Shown in pieces: positions 1 through 8,194 of a stretch of DNA of 64,000 nucleotides. Location of the stretch: contig NZ_JACHCL010000001.1 of assembly GCF_014200725.1 (NCBI RefSeq), positions 496,001-560,000 on the forward strand, read 5' to 3'. The stretch is from Janthinobacterium silvisoli. Its GTDB lineage: Bacteria > Pseudomonadota > Gammaproteobacteria > Burkholderiales > Burkholderiaceae_D. The notes beneath the pieces were generated by a model, which saw nothing but the letters and a program-made list of their open reading frames with translations, did not search any database and was not told where the DNA came from. Each line of letters opens with the position of its first letter. The first letter of the stretch is position 1. The translations under genes were made by a program, and so were the position numbers.

Positions 1-343
1 GTTGCTTCAAGGTAAGCTTACAGCGACAAAATTTAGATTTGCAGTGCGCCATTCCACTTACCTGATGACCGTTTTTTTATGGCAGTTTTTTAAGTTCAGA
101 TAATTGCCACCTGTAGAAATCCCATCGGTTAATCATGCTTGTCATGGCCTTGCAAATAGTGTGTGCAGTCGATCGCGTGAATTTGCTTGAAAGTCGTTCT
201 TGAATGACGTGGCGTGGCAATTGATAAAACTGATGGGTCCGGCATCGGACCAGGCGTTGCGGCACAGTAGCAGGCGCAGCACGCTGAAATGGCAACACCA
301 GTAATTCTGATTGATACGGCATCGCATATACATAGAGGGCAAG
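1..343. other. Intergenic region upstream of fliE
   Basis: No convincing gene is seen on either strand; the frames present lack a ribosome binding site and recognisable sequence. It should hold the promoter of the fliE operon. I looked for a sigma-54 element (GG and GC ten bases apart in a TGGCAC/TTGC context) and for a sigma-28 box and found neither with confidence. The region is visibly more AT-rich than the genes that follow. Confidence 0.5.
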
Positions 344-682
344 ATGAGCAATGAACTCGCAGGTCTGATCAAGGCCGATCTGGCAGCATTAAGCAACGCC
401 GCACAAACACTGGGCAACAGCATCGCGCCGGCCGCCACCTTCGGCGCAGGAGAACCATCCGGTTTCTCTTTCGCGCAAAGCATGAAAGACGCCGTCAACA
501 AGGTCAACAACGATGACCGTCTGGCTGCGCAAAAAATGAGCGATGTCGACAGCGGCAAGAGCGACGACCTGGTCGGCGCCATGATGGCTAGCCAGGAAGC
601 GAGCCTGTCCTTCTCCATGTTGATGCAAGTGCGCAACAAAGTCATGGGCGCCGTCGACGAATTGATCAAGCTGCCCCTGTAA
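344..682 (+). CDS. fliE: Flagellar hook-basal body complex protein FliE
   Basis: FliE joins the MS ring to the proximal rod and is among the first proteins exported by the flagellar type III system. The 112-residue product is the usual size. Its C-terminal half has the FliE pattern: an FSFAQSMKDAVNKVN segment, then two helices ending in MLMQVRNKVMGAVDELIKLPL, a classic FliE ending. The ATG at 344 follows a GAGG ribosome binding site; an in-frame TTG at 311 would add 11 unrelated residues and is less likely. It is the first gene of the fliEFGHIJ block. In lateral systems a NtrC-type regulator gene (lafK) often lies just upstream, which would be outside this window. Confidence 0.93.
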   Translation: MSNELAGLIKADLAALSNAAQTLGNSIAPAATFGAGEPSGFSFAQSMKDAVNKVNNDDRLAAQKMSDVDSGKSDDLVGAMMASQEASLSFSMLMQVRNKVMGAVDELIKLPL

Positions 683-755
683 GTAATATCCACAAGCGCC
701 ACGCCCTGATCCACGCCCAGCCTCACAGCGAAAGTTACCCCAAGTGATAACCACC

Positions 756-2468
756 ATGAAGTCCGCATTTGCGCGCTGGCGCCCTGGCGGCCAGACCGCC
801 ATCCCGCCTAATCTGCTGAAGAACCTGCTTCCTATCGTCGTGCTCGCCGTCGGCATCACCGCCATGGTGACCATGTATTTCTGGCGCGACCAGGCCAATT
901 ACAAGCCAGTGTTCGGCGCGCGCGAAAAAGTGGCGGTATCGGACATGATGGCCACGCTCGACGCCGAACATATTCCATATCGTCTGCACCCCGATAGTGG
1001 CCAGGTACTGGTGCCTGACGCCATGCTGGGCCGTGTGCGCATGCTGCTGGCCTCGAAAGGCGTGACGGCGCAATTGCCGGCCGGCCTGGAACTGATGGAC
1101 AAGAACGACCCGCTGGGCGTGTCGCAATTCGTGCAGGACGTGCGCTTCCGCCGCGGCCTGGAAGGCGAGTTGGCGCAAAGCATCATGACCATGGACGCGA
1201 TCGCCTCGGCGCGCGTCCACCTGTCGATTGCCAAGTCCACCTCGTTCGTGGCCAGCGATGGCGACAAGTCGTCCGCCTCGGTGGTGGTGGCGCTGAAACC
1301 GGGCCGCACACTGGCGCCGGAACAGATCGCTGCCGTGATCAACATGGTCGCCGGCAGCGTGGCCAGCCTGGCGCCCACGCGCGTGAGCCTGGTCGACCAA
1401 GCCGGCAACCTGCTCTCTTCCCATATCGACCTGACGGACGGCTTTGACGCTTCGGCCGCCGGCAATGAAGGCGCCAAACGTGTGCAGGATGAGATCCGCC
1501 GCAATGTCACCGGCCTGCTGGGCCCTGTCATCGGCGAAGACAATTTCAAGCTGAGCGTGACGGCCGCCGTCGATAACGACCGGGTCGAAGAAACGCTGGA
1601 AAAATACGGCGAAGCACCGAAGGTGACAAGCGAAGCGATGCGCGAAGAGCAGGAACGCAACCGCACCGTGGCCGGCATTCCTGGCAGCCTGTCGAACCGC
1701 CCACCGGCAGCCGCCGTACCGGCCCCGACTGGCGCCGCTGCTCCAGCCGCTGGCGACGCGCCAAAACCGCCGGACGACGGCAGCGCCCGCAAGAACGCCA
1801 CCACGCGCCAGTACGCCTACGACCGCAGCATCACGCAAATCAAGCGTAGCCGTGGCCGCCTGGAAAAACTCAGCGTGGCCGTGGTACTGAACAGCGCCGC
1901 TGCACCGAATCCGAAAACCGGCTGGACCCCGGCCGAACTGGCGAATATTGAAAAGATGCTGCGCAGCGGCCTGGGCATCAACGCCCAGCGCGGCGATAGC
2001 CTGAGCCTGACGGCGCTGGCCTTCCCTGCCAAGCCGCCTGTGGCGCAGTGGTGGGAAGAGCGCGATACCGTCGTCGACTTCAGCAGCTGGCTGCTGTACG
2101 CGCTGGGCGCCGTACTCGGCTACTTCCTGATCCTGCGTCCTTTGATGCGCCTGCTGACCGCACGCCTGGCGCCGCCTGTGCTCAAGCAGCTGGACCCTGC
2201 CCTGGCGATCGCCGGCAGCGGCACGGCAGCGGGCGCCGATGGCGTCGCTGCACTGGCCGCCAACGGCGCACCGGCGCTGGAAGGCGCAGCAGCCTCTGGC
2301 AGCATGCCGGTGGTGCCGCTGCTGGAAAACTACAACTTGCCGCCGCCTGGTTCAGATGTCGACGTAATGGTCGACCACCTGAAAGTGCTGGCGGAAAAAG
2401 AACCCGAGCGTGTCGCCGAAGTCGTCAAACAATGGATGCAGAAAAATGGCCGAACTCAACAACAATAA
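756..2468 (+). CDS. fliF: Flagellar MS-ring protein FliF
   Basis: FliF forms the inner-membrane MS ring that houses the export gate and carries the rotor. The product is about 570 residues. A first transmembrane helix lies near residues 23-43 and a second near residues 450-470, flanking a periplasmic part with the YscJ/FliF and FliF C domains. A long Ala/Pro-rich linker lies between them. The last 35 residues (ending near VVKQWMQKNG) match the FliG-binding tail. The ATG at 756 is preferred; a GTG at 744 is in frame and neither has a strong ribosome binding site. The gene overlaps fliG by 23 bases, so the two are translationally coupled. Confidence 0.95.
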   Translation: MKSAFARWRPGGQTAIPPNLLKNLLPIVVLAVGITAMVTMYFWRDQANYKPVFGAREKVAVSDMMATLDAEHIPYRLHPDSGQVLVPDAMLGRVRMLLASKGVTAQLPAGLELMDKNDPLGVSQFVQDVRFRRGLEGELAQSIMTMDAIASARVHLSIAKSTSFVASDGDKSSASVVVALKPGRTLAPEQIAAVINMVAGSVASLAPTRVSLVDQAGNLLSSHIDLTDGFDASAAGNEGAKRVQDEIRRNVTGLLGPVIGEDNFKLSVTAAVDNDRVEETLEKYGEAPKVTSEAMREEQERNRTVAGIPGSLSNRPPAAAVPAPTGAAAPAAGDAPKPPDDGSARKNATTRQYAYDRSITQIKRSRGRLEKLSVAVVLNSAAAPNPKTGWTPAELANIEKMLRSGLGINAQRGDSLSLTALAFPAKPPVAQWWEERDTVVDFSSWLLYALGAVLGYFLILRPLMRLLTARLAPPVLKQLDPALAIAGSGTAAGADGVAALAANGAPALEGAAASGSMPVVPLLENYNLPPPGSDVDVMVDHLKVLAEKEPERVAEVVKQWMQKNGRTQQQ

Positions 2469-3486
2469 TTTCCCTGACGCTCCTGAGTACGAAAGCGTCA
2501 GCCTGACCCCTGTGGAACAGGCGGCCATCGTGCTGCTGAGCATAGGCGAGGAACAGGCGGCCGGCGTGCTGCGCTGCCTGTCGCGCGAAGAATTGCTGGA
2601 GGTCACGCAAGTGATGTCGCGCATGAGCGGCATCAAGGTCGAGGCAGTCAAGACAGCCATGCAAACCTTCTTCGACGATTACCGCCAGCAAAGCGGCGTG
2701 CACGGCGCCTCGCGCAGCTACCTGAAGCGCTCGCTGGACATGGCGCTGGGCAGCGATATCGCCAACAGCGTGCTCAACAATATCTATGGCGACGCCATCC
2801 GCCCGAAAATGGCGCGCCTGCAGTGGGCTTCGCCAAAATGGCTGGCCGAATATATCGTCAACGAACACGTACAGATGCAAGCCGTGTTCCTGGCCTTTTT
2901 GCCGCCCGCGCTGGCTGGCCAGATCCTCGATGCGCTGCCCGTCGAAGGGCGCGACCTGGTGCTGCTGAACCTGGCGCGCCTGGACGAGATCGACCGCGAT
3001 CTGCTGATCGAACTCGATGAACTGGTGGGCCGCTGCCTGGGCACGCTGGACACGCAAAGCACCAGCGTGGAAGGCATACGCCAGGCGGCCGAAATCCTGA
3101 ACCGCATGCCGGGCAACCGCACGGCCCTGGTGGAACTGCTGCGCGCCCACGATCCGGAAGTGGTGTCGGAAATCGAACTGAGCATGTACGACTTCCTGAT
3201 CCTGGCCACGCAAAGCGATGTCACGCTCACGCGCATCCTGGAAGACGTGCCGATGGAACAGTGGGCGATTGCGCTCAAGGGCGCGGAACCGGCCGTGCGC
3301 GATGCGGTGCTGAAAACCATGCCGCGCCGCCAGGCACAAAGCTTCGAAGACATGATGCGCCGTTCCGGCCCTGTGCCGCTGTCGCGTATCGAACAGACGC
3401 GCCAGGAAATCATGGCCACTGTCAAGGGCCTGGCCGACGCCGGCGAAATCGAAGTGCAGCTGTTTGCCGAGGCGGTGATCGAATGA
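2446..3486 (+). CDS. fliG: Flagellar motor switch protein FliG
   Basis: FliG is the rotor protein that links FliF to FliM and receives torque from MotA. The 346-residue product has the three-part FliG layout: N-terminal FliF-binding domain, middle ARM-like domain and C-terminal torque domain (ALKGAE near residue 277, GPV-LS-IE near residue 308). Two departures from the E. coli protein stand out. The FliM-binding EHPQ motif reads EHVQ at residues 140-143. In the torque helix, residues aligning with E. coli Asp289 and Arg297 are Met and Pro, while Lys264, Arg281 and Asp288 equivalents are kept. The start lies inside the end of fliF. Confidence 0.95.
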   Translation: MAELNNNNFPDAPEYESVSLTPVEQAAIVLLSIGEEQAAGVLRCLSREELLEVTQVMSRMSGIKVEAVKTAMQTFFDDYRQQSGVHGASRSYLKRSLDMALGSDIANSVLNNIYGDAIRPKMARLQWASPKWLAEYIVNEHVQMQAVFLAFLPPALAGQILDALPVEGRDLVLLNLARLDEIDRDLLIELDELVGRCLGTLDTQSTSVEGIRQAAEILNRMPGNRTALVELLRAHDPEVVSEIELSMYDFLILATQSDVTLTRILEDVPMEQWAIALKGAEPAVRDAVLKTMPRRQAQSFEDMMRRSGPVPLSRIEQTRQEIMATVKGLADAGEIEVQLFAEAVIE

Positions 3487-4172
3487 AGCACTTCCGCTCC
3501 TACCGCTTTCCGCCGCTGTCGCAATTCATCGCGGCCGGCCAGCGCGCCGCTTCCGAAGATACGGACGGCCAGTGGCAGGCGTCCGTCTCGGAAGGCTTCG
3601 AACAGGGCCAGCGCGACGGCTATGAAGTGGGCCTGGTGCAAGGCCAGCAAGACGGCTATGATGCCGGCCGCAGCGATGGCGTGGCGCAAGGCCGCGAAGA
3701 AGGCCGCAATGAAACCCTGGTGGCGCTGGACAAGCTGGCCCGCCCTGTCGATGCCATTTTGCGCGACCTGAAAAAAGTGCGCGCCGACTACCGCGCCGCG
3801 CAGCGCAAGGAAGTGGTCGACCTGGTGGCCAAGGTGGCGCGCCAGGTGATCCGCGCCGAACTGGCGCTGCAGCCGGTGCAGCTGCTGGCCCTGGTCGATG
3901 AAACCCTGGCCTCGATGCCGCCCACGCGCGAAGAAATCGACGTCTATCTCAATCCTGAAGAGTTGAAACGCATCAGCGAACTCGATCCCAAGCGGGCCAA
4001 ACGCTGGAATCTGATCGCCGACGCACGCCTGGACGCCGGCGAATGCCGCATCAAGGCGGGCGACAATGAAGTCGACGCGGGCTGCCATCAGCGCCTGTCT
4101 GCCTGCATGGACCAGGTCAGCAGCCACCTGGCGCTGGCCGCTGAACACGCCGACCAGGGCGCGCCTGCATGA
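3483..4172 (+). CDS. fliH: Flagellar assembly protein FliH
   Basis: FliH binds and restrains the export ATPase FliI and delivers it to the export gate. The 229-residue product begins with a short MKHFRSYRFPPL segment. It then carries a run of G-x-x-x-G-type repeats near residues 35-80 (EGFEQGQRDGYEVG and following), a helix-packing signature of FliH. The C-terminal half resembles the V-ATPase subunit E-like FliH domain. The ATG overlaps the fliG stop codon in an ATGA arrangement, which decides the start over longer in-frame alternatives. Confidence 0.92.
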   Translation: MKHFRSYRFPPLSQFIAAGQRAASEDTDGQWQASVSEGFEQGQRDGYEVGLVQGQQDGYDAGRSDGVAQGREEGRNETLVALDKLARPVDAILRDLKKVRADYRAAQRKEVVDLVAKVARQVIRAELALQPVQLLALVDETLASMPPTREEIDVYLNPEELKRISELDPKRAKRWNLIADARLDAGECRIKAGDNEVDAGCHQRLSACMDQVSSHLALAAEHADQGAPA

Positions 4173-5479
4173 TCGCCGACACGCTGCGCAGTTTCGAGAT
4201 CGGTGACATCCCGGTCGCGACCCCCACCGGCCGCCTGGTCGGCGCTTCCGGCCTGCTGCTGGAAAGCGCTGGCTGCCGGCTGCATACGGGCCAGCGTTGT
4301 CAGATTGAAACTGTCAGTGGCGAATGGCTCGATGCGCAAGTGGTGGGTTTCCGCGACAAGCTGTCGTACCTGATGCCATTCAAGAAGGCGACCGGCCTGA
4401 CCACCGGTGCGCGCGTCTTGCCGCTGCCCGACAAGGCCAGCCTGCAGATCGGCCCGTCGTGGCTGGGCCGCATGGTCAATGGCCTGGGCGAACCGATCGA
4501 TGACCTGGGCCGCCTCGGTGGCGAGCACACGCTGGAAGTGACGCCGCCAAAAATCAATCCCCTGAAAAAACAGCCTGTCGTCGAAGCGCTGGACGTCGGC
4601 GTGCGGGCGATTAACAGCATGCTGACCCTGGGCAAGGGACAGCGCGTGGGCCTGATGGCAGGCAGCGGCGTCGGCAAAAGCGTGCTGCTGGGCCTGATCA
4701 CGCGCCAGACGGTGGCCGACGTGGTAGTGGTGGGCCTGATCGGCGAACGGGGCCGCGAAGTACGCGAGTTCGTCGAAAAGTCGCTCGGCGAAGAAGGCTT
4801 GAAGAAAGCCGTGCTGGTGATCGCCCCGGCCGACGAATCGCCCTTGATGCGCATCATGGCTACCGAACTATGCCATTCGATTGCCGCCCATTACCGCGAC
4901 CAGGGCAAGCATGTGCTGCTGCTGGTCGATTCGCTGACGCGCTACGCGATGGCGCTGCGCGAAGTGGCGCTGGCCCTGGGCGAGCCGCCGGCCACGCGCG
5001 GTTATCCGCCTTCGGTCTTTTCGAATTTACCGCAACTGGTGGAGAGCGCCGGCAATGGCGCCCATGAAGATGGCAGCATGAGCGCGATTTATACCGTGTT
5101 GGCCGAAGGCGATGACCAGCAAGACCCGGTGGTCGATACGGCGCGCGCGATTCTCGACGGCCACATCGTGCTCACGCGCGAACTGGCCGAACGGGGCCAC
5201 TACCCGGCGATCGATATCGCCGCCTCGATCAGCCGCTGCATGGCGCAAGTGATCACGCCCGAACATCAGCTGTCGGCGCGCGCGCTGAAGGCCTCGATGG
5301 CGCGCCATGCGCGCGTGCGCGACCTGATCCCGCTGGGCGCCTACGTGCCCGGCGCCGACCCGGTTACCGACAAGGCGGTGCAGCTGCATCCGCAGATCGA
5401 GGCATTTCTGTGCCAGGGCACCAAGGAAGCGGCGCCGATGGCGCCGTGTATCGCACAACTTGAACAAATGATGGCGTAG
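4169..5479 (+). CDS. fliI: Flagellum-specific ATP synthase FliI
   Basis: FliI is the hexameric ATPase of flagellar type III export. The 436-residue product has a beta-barrel N-terminal domain, a Walker A loop GSGVGKS at residues 165-171, the GERGREVREF motif, and a Walker B strand with LLLVDSLTRYAMALRE near residue 250. The PATRGYPPSVFSNLPQLVESAG segment is typical of FliI/SctN ATPases. It starts in an ATGA overlap with fliH. The distinction from a virulence SctN rests on the flagellar context. Confidence 0.96.
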   Translation: MIADTLRSFEIGDIPVATPTGRLVGASGLLLESAGCRLHTGQRCQIETVSGEWLDAQVVGFRDKLSYLMPFKKATGLTTGARVLPLPDKASLQIGPSWLGRMVNGLGEPIDDLGRLGGEHTLEVTPPKINPLKKQPVVEALDVGVRAINSMLTLGKGQRVGLMAGSGVGKSVLLGLITRQTVADVVVVGLIGERGREVREFVEKSLGEEGLKKAVLVIAPADESPLMRIMATELCHSIAAHYRDQGKHVLLLVDSLTRYAMALREVALALGEPPATRGYPPSVFSNLPQLVESAGNGAHEDGSMSAIYTVLAEGDDQQDPVVDTARAILDGHIVLTRELAERGHYPAIDIAASISRCMAQVITPEHQLSARALKASMARHARVRDLIPLGAYVPGADPVTDKAVQLHPQIEAFLCQGTKEAAPMAPCIAQLEQMMA

Positions 5480-5484
5480 ACCCC

Positions 5485-5922
5485 ATGAGCGACTCGCATA
5501 CCATCCGCAACCTGACCACCCTGGTGGGCTTGCGCAGCACCGAGCTCGAACGCCTGCAAAGCGATATGGCGGCGCAAACGGCCATGCGCGACCGCTACCA
5601 GAAAAACCTGGACCGCCTGACGGGCCTGTACACGGACAGCGGCCCCAGCGGCGCCCTGCCGCTGGCCCTGTCCGTCAATTGCGGCAACTTCAAGCAAGCG
5701 GTGATGCAGATGGCCGACCAGCACCGTACGGACTTGCATCTGCACGAAGCCAATATGGCGGTATCGCAGCGCGCGCTCAACACGGCATGGGCCAAGCGCG
5801 AGGTGCTGGACCAGGTGCTGACGCAAAAGCAGCAGCATGTGGCGAATGAACAAAGACGCACCGATGCCAAGCGGCAAGATGAGCTGGCGACGCAATTCTG
5901 GTTCCGCGGGCAGCAAAAATGA
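5485..5922 (+). CDS. fliJ: Flagellar export protein FliJ
   Basis: FliJ is the small coiled-coil stalk of the FliI ring and an escort for export chaperones. The 145-residue product is almost entirely helical with heptad-like spacing, the expected size and shape for FliJ. Sequence conservation in this family is weak, so the call leans on position: five bases after fliI and last of the fliEFGHIJ run. About 90 bases separate it from fliD, which suggests that a new transcription unit may begin there. Confidence 0.88.
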   Translation: MSDSHTIRNLTTLVGLRSTELERLQSDMAAQTAMRDRYQKNLDRLTGLYTDSGPSGALPLALSVNCGNFKQAVMQMADQHRTDLHLHEANMAVSQRALNTAWAKREVLDQVLTQKQQHVANEQRRTDAKRQDELATQFWFRGQQK

Positions 5923-6011
5923 GCTTTGTGTAAGTTTCTTCAAAGAAAATTTCACAAAATGGGAATCAGGGTCGCCTTGTACGGGTATATCCCTTTCTTC
6001 TGGAGTCTGGC

Positions 6012-7436
6012 ATGGCAAACGCAATTACTTCACCGACCTACGATCCGATCACCACGGCCAAGAATCTGGCGACCAACCTGGTTGCCGCGCAAAAGGCTGC
6101 GGTAACGGCGCAAAGTACGCTGGCCAACAACACCACGTCGGCGCTCAACAGCCTGCGCTCGGCCATGTCGGACTTCCAGAGCGCCATGACGACCATGACC
6201 TCGAACAAGACCGTACTGAGCCAGGCGGCCACCTTCAGCAATCCCGCGGTCGGCTCGGCAACGGTAGGTTCCAAGGCCACGCCAGGCACCTATTCCTTTT
6301 TCGTGCAGCAGTTAGCCACTGCCAGCCAGACCTCGTATAGCGGCTTGAGCGCTGTCTCGCCGGCCAAGGACGCTGGCACCCTGAACCTCAAGTTTGGCGA
6401 TGGCAGCGCCGGCAATACGCTCAGCATCGACCTGGCTGCGGCGGACAAGGACGGCGATGGCATCCTGACGCCGCAGGAAATCGCCGCCGCCATCAATGGC
6501 GACAGCAAGAACAATTCCCGCGTCACGGCTTCCATCATCAATATCGGCAACCAGGCCCAATTGGTGCTGACGTCGAACCTGACCGGTAAAGACAACGCCG
6601 TCACCATCGACACCAGCAACACCGCCAACGCCGGCGTGGGCAATGCCGCGCTGCAGGCGGCACTCAGCAACTCGGCCAACGTCAAGACCATCGTCGGCGC
6701 GCAAGACGCGATCGTCTGGCTGGGCGCGCAAGGCACGGGTACGCAAATTACCCAGGCATCGAATACCTTCACCAACATCCCCGACGTCAAGCTGACGTTC
6801 ACCAAGGCGATGGCTACCGGTGACTCGCCCATCACCGTGGCCGTGGCGACAGACACCACCAGCACCATCGCCAATGTGCAGGCGTTTGTCGACGCCTACA
6901 ACAAACTGAAGACGATGATGGATAGCCTGTCCAATCCAGGCGACCCCACCAAAAACGTGGATCCCGGCATTTTCGCGCACGATTCCGGCCTCAATGCCCT
7001 GCGCTCGAGCATGAACGACGCCCTGCGACTGAACCTGGGCGGCGTTTCGCTGGTGTCGTATGGCATCACGGCGCAGCGCGACGGCACGATTAGCCTCGAC
7101 AGTAAAAAACTGACGACCAAGCTGGCAGCCGACCCTGCCAGCCTGGACAAAATTATCGGCAACAACAGCCTGTCCGCGCCGGCTGGCGTGCTGGGCAAGC
7201 TCAGTTCCGTGCTGGGCCAATGGAGCAACCTCACCAAGGGTCAGATCACGCAGCGCCTGGCCGCGGCGGATACCTTGCAAAAAAGTTTGACCAAGAGCAT
7301 GGACAGGCTCAATACCCAGTATGACAGCGCCTACAACCGCTACCTCGATCAATTTTCGCGCCTGCAGGTATTGCAAGAGCAAATGAGCAAGACTTCTGAC
7401 ATGTTCGACGCCATGTTCAGCAACGATAAATCCTAA
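6012..7436 (+). CDS. fliD: Flagellar filament cap protein FliD (HAP2) with an EF-hand loop
   Basis: FliD caps the growing filament and folds exported flagellin. The 474-residue product has a FliD N-terminal domain (residues 5-105), a flagellin IN-type region (residues 125-200) and a FliD C-terminal domain (about 230-460). The C terminus ends in a long helix with LQEQMSKTSDMFDAMFSN. Residues 145-156 read DKDGDGILTPQE, an exact EF-hand calcium loop with acidic ligands at loop positions 1, 3, 5 and 12 and Gly at 6. The ATG follows a GGAG site. In lateral systems this gene is called lafB. No flagellin gene precedes it here. Confidence 0.93.
   Translation: MANAITSPTYDPITTAKNLATNLVAAQKAAVTAQSTLANNTTSALNSLRSAMSDFQSAMTTMTSNKTVLSQAATFSNPAVGSATVGSKATPGTYSFFVQQLATASQTSYSGLSAVSPAKDAGTLNLKFGDGSAGNTLSIDLAAADKDGDGILTPQEIAAAINGDSKNNSRVTASIINIGNQAQLVLTSNLTGKDNAVTIDTSNTANAGVGNAALQAALSNSANVKTIVGAQDAIVWLGAQGTGTQITQASNTFTNIPDVKLTFTKAMATGDSPITVAVATDTTSTIANVQAFVDAYNKLKTMMDSLSNPGDPTKNVDPGIFAHDSGLNALRSSMNDALRLNLGGVSLVSYGITAQRDGTISLDSKKLTTKLAADPASLDKIIGNNSLSAPAGVLGKLSSVLGQWSNLTKGQITQRLAAADTLQKSLTKSMDRLNTQYDSAYNRYLDQFSRLQVLQEQMSKTSDMFDAMFSNDKS
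6444..6479 (+). other. EF-hand-type calcium-binding loop inside fliD
   Basis: The codons specify residues 145-156 of FliD, D-K-D-G-D-G-I-L-T-P-Q-E. Asp at 1, 3 and 5, Gly at 6, a hydrophobic residue at 8 and Glu at 12 fit the canonical EF-hand consensus completely. The loop is followed by a helix-like stretch (IAAAIN). It sits between the strand LSIDL and the helix of a flagellin IN-like domain, where ordinary FliD proteins have a short acidic turn. Confidence 0.75.
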
Positions 7437-7465
7437 GGCGGACTCGCCCGCAGCGCAGCCGCCTT
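7435..7465 (+). other. Hairpin at the end of fliD
   Basis: AAGGCGG at 7435-7441, which includes the end of the fliD stop codon, is complementary to CCGCCTT at 7459-7465, with a 17-base GC-rich loop. Only a short T-rich tail follows. It could be a weak terminator or an mRNA processing element between fliD and fliS. Confidence 0.3.
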
Positions 7466-7494
7466 TCAATAGCGACCATAGTGAGAAAAGAAAC

Positions 7495-7884
7495 ATGTTG
7501 AACAATGAAGCTTACGGCAACTACCATGCAGTCAATCTCGATGCCCAGACGGCCAGCGCCTCGCCGGTCGAACTGGTACTCGTGTTGACCGATGGTTTGC
7601 TGGAAGAACTGGCGCGCGCGCGCGGGCATATCGTCGGCAAACGCTATGAGCAAAAGGCGATCAGCCTGGACAAATGCACGCAAATCATCAATGGCTTGTC
7701 GAGCTCGCTCGATTTCGACAACGGCGGCGAAGTCGTCGTCAACCTGGCCCGCCTGTACGACTACTGCGTGGGACGCCTGTACACGGCCGGTATCAAACTG
7801 GATCCTGGCCTGATCGATGAAGTCACCACCTTGATGACGACCATCAAGCGCGGCTGGGTCGGCGTTCAGGCCAACAATGCCTAG
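7495..7884 (+). CDS. fliS: Flagellin export chaperone FliS
   Basis: FliS binds the C terminus of unfolded flagellin in the cytoplasm and keeps it export-competent. The 129-residue product has the FliS opening (NEAYGNYHAVNLDAQTASASPVELVLVLTDGLLEELARA) and the conserved NGLSSSLDFDNGGEVVVNLARLYDYC segment. It lies directly after fliD as in most flagellar systems and is lafC in lateral nomenclature. Its presence implies a flagellin gene elsewhere in the genome. Confidence 0.95.
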   Translation: MLNNEAYGNYHAVNLDAQTASASPVELVLVLTDGLLEELARARGHIVGKRYEQKAISLDKCTQIINGLSSSLDFDNGGEVVVNLARLYDYCVGRLYTAGIKLDPGLIDEVTTLMTTIKRGWVGVQANNA

Positions 7885-8194
7885 GCGCAGTGCACTGCAG
7901 CAACTGAGCCGCCAATTCGCCCATGCCACGGCACAGATGGATTGGGATGCACTGGAAAAATTGACCGCCATCCTGGCAAAAAACCTGCCTTTATTGGCCG
8001 CGCGCGGTGCATGGAATGAAATAGAACAAATAGAATTGTTGCAATTGCGCAAAAATCACGCGCTAGCGGTTAAAATTTGCTCTGAGGAAAAAGAACGCCT
8101 GGGCAAACGCCTGGGTGAATTACAGGCAAATAAGGAAGGATGGGTCGCCTATGCCAGTTTAGGCGAGTTCGATCCGGACGGGAATTCAGCATGA
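7877..8194 (+). CDS. fliT: FliT-like flagellar chaperone
   Basis: FliT proteins are small helical chaperones for FliD; in enterobacteria FliT also restrains FlhDC. The 105-residue product is helical with Leu-rich heptads and no recognised catalytic motif. FliT is poorly conserved, so assignment rests mainly on size, helicity and position: it overlaps the end of fliS by 8 bases and its stop overlaps the fliK start (ATGA). The lateral equivalent is lafD. Its middle part is more AT-rich than its neighbours. Confidence 0.7.
   Translation: MPRRSALQQLSRQFAHATAQMDWDALEKLTAILAKNLPLLAARGAWNEIEQIELLQLRKNHALAVKICSEEKERLGKRLGELQANKEGWVAYASLGEFDPDGNSA

Noticed and set aside
142-768. Long leftward open frame across fliE and its upstream region
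   Set aside because: It lies opposite fliE, has no ribosome binding site or family resemblance, and its composition is that of a reverse complement of a GC-rich coding region.
735-4148. Several long leftward open frames opposite fliF, fliG and fliH
   Set aside because: High GC favours long antisense frames; the forward genes have clear families, and the reverse products are rich in Arg, His and Ala with no recognised domain.
5935-5948. Short palindrome TTTCTTCAAAGAAA between fliJ and fliD
   Set aside because: It is short, AT-rich and lacks a T-run or a family of similar sites; it could be chance.
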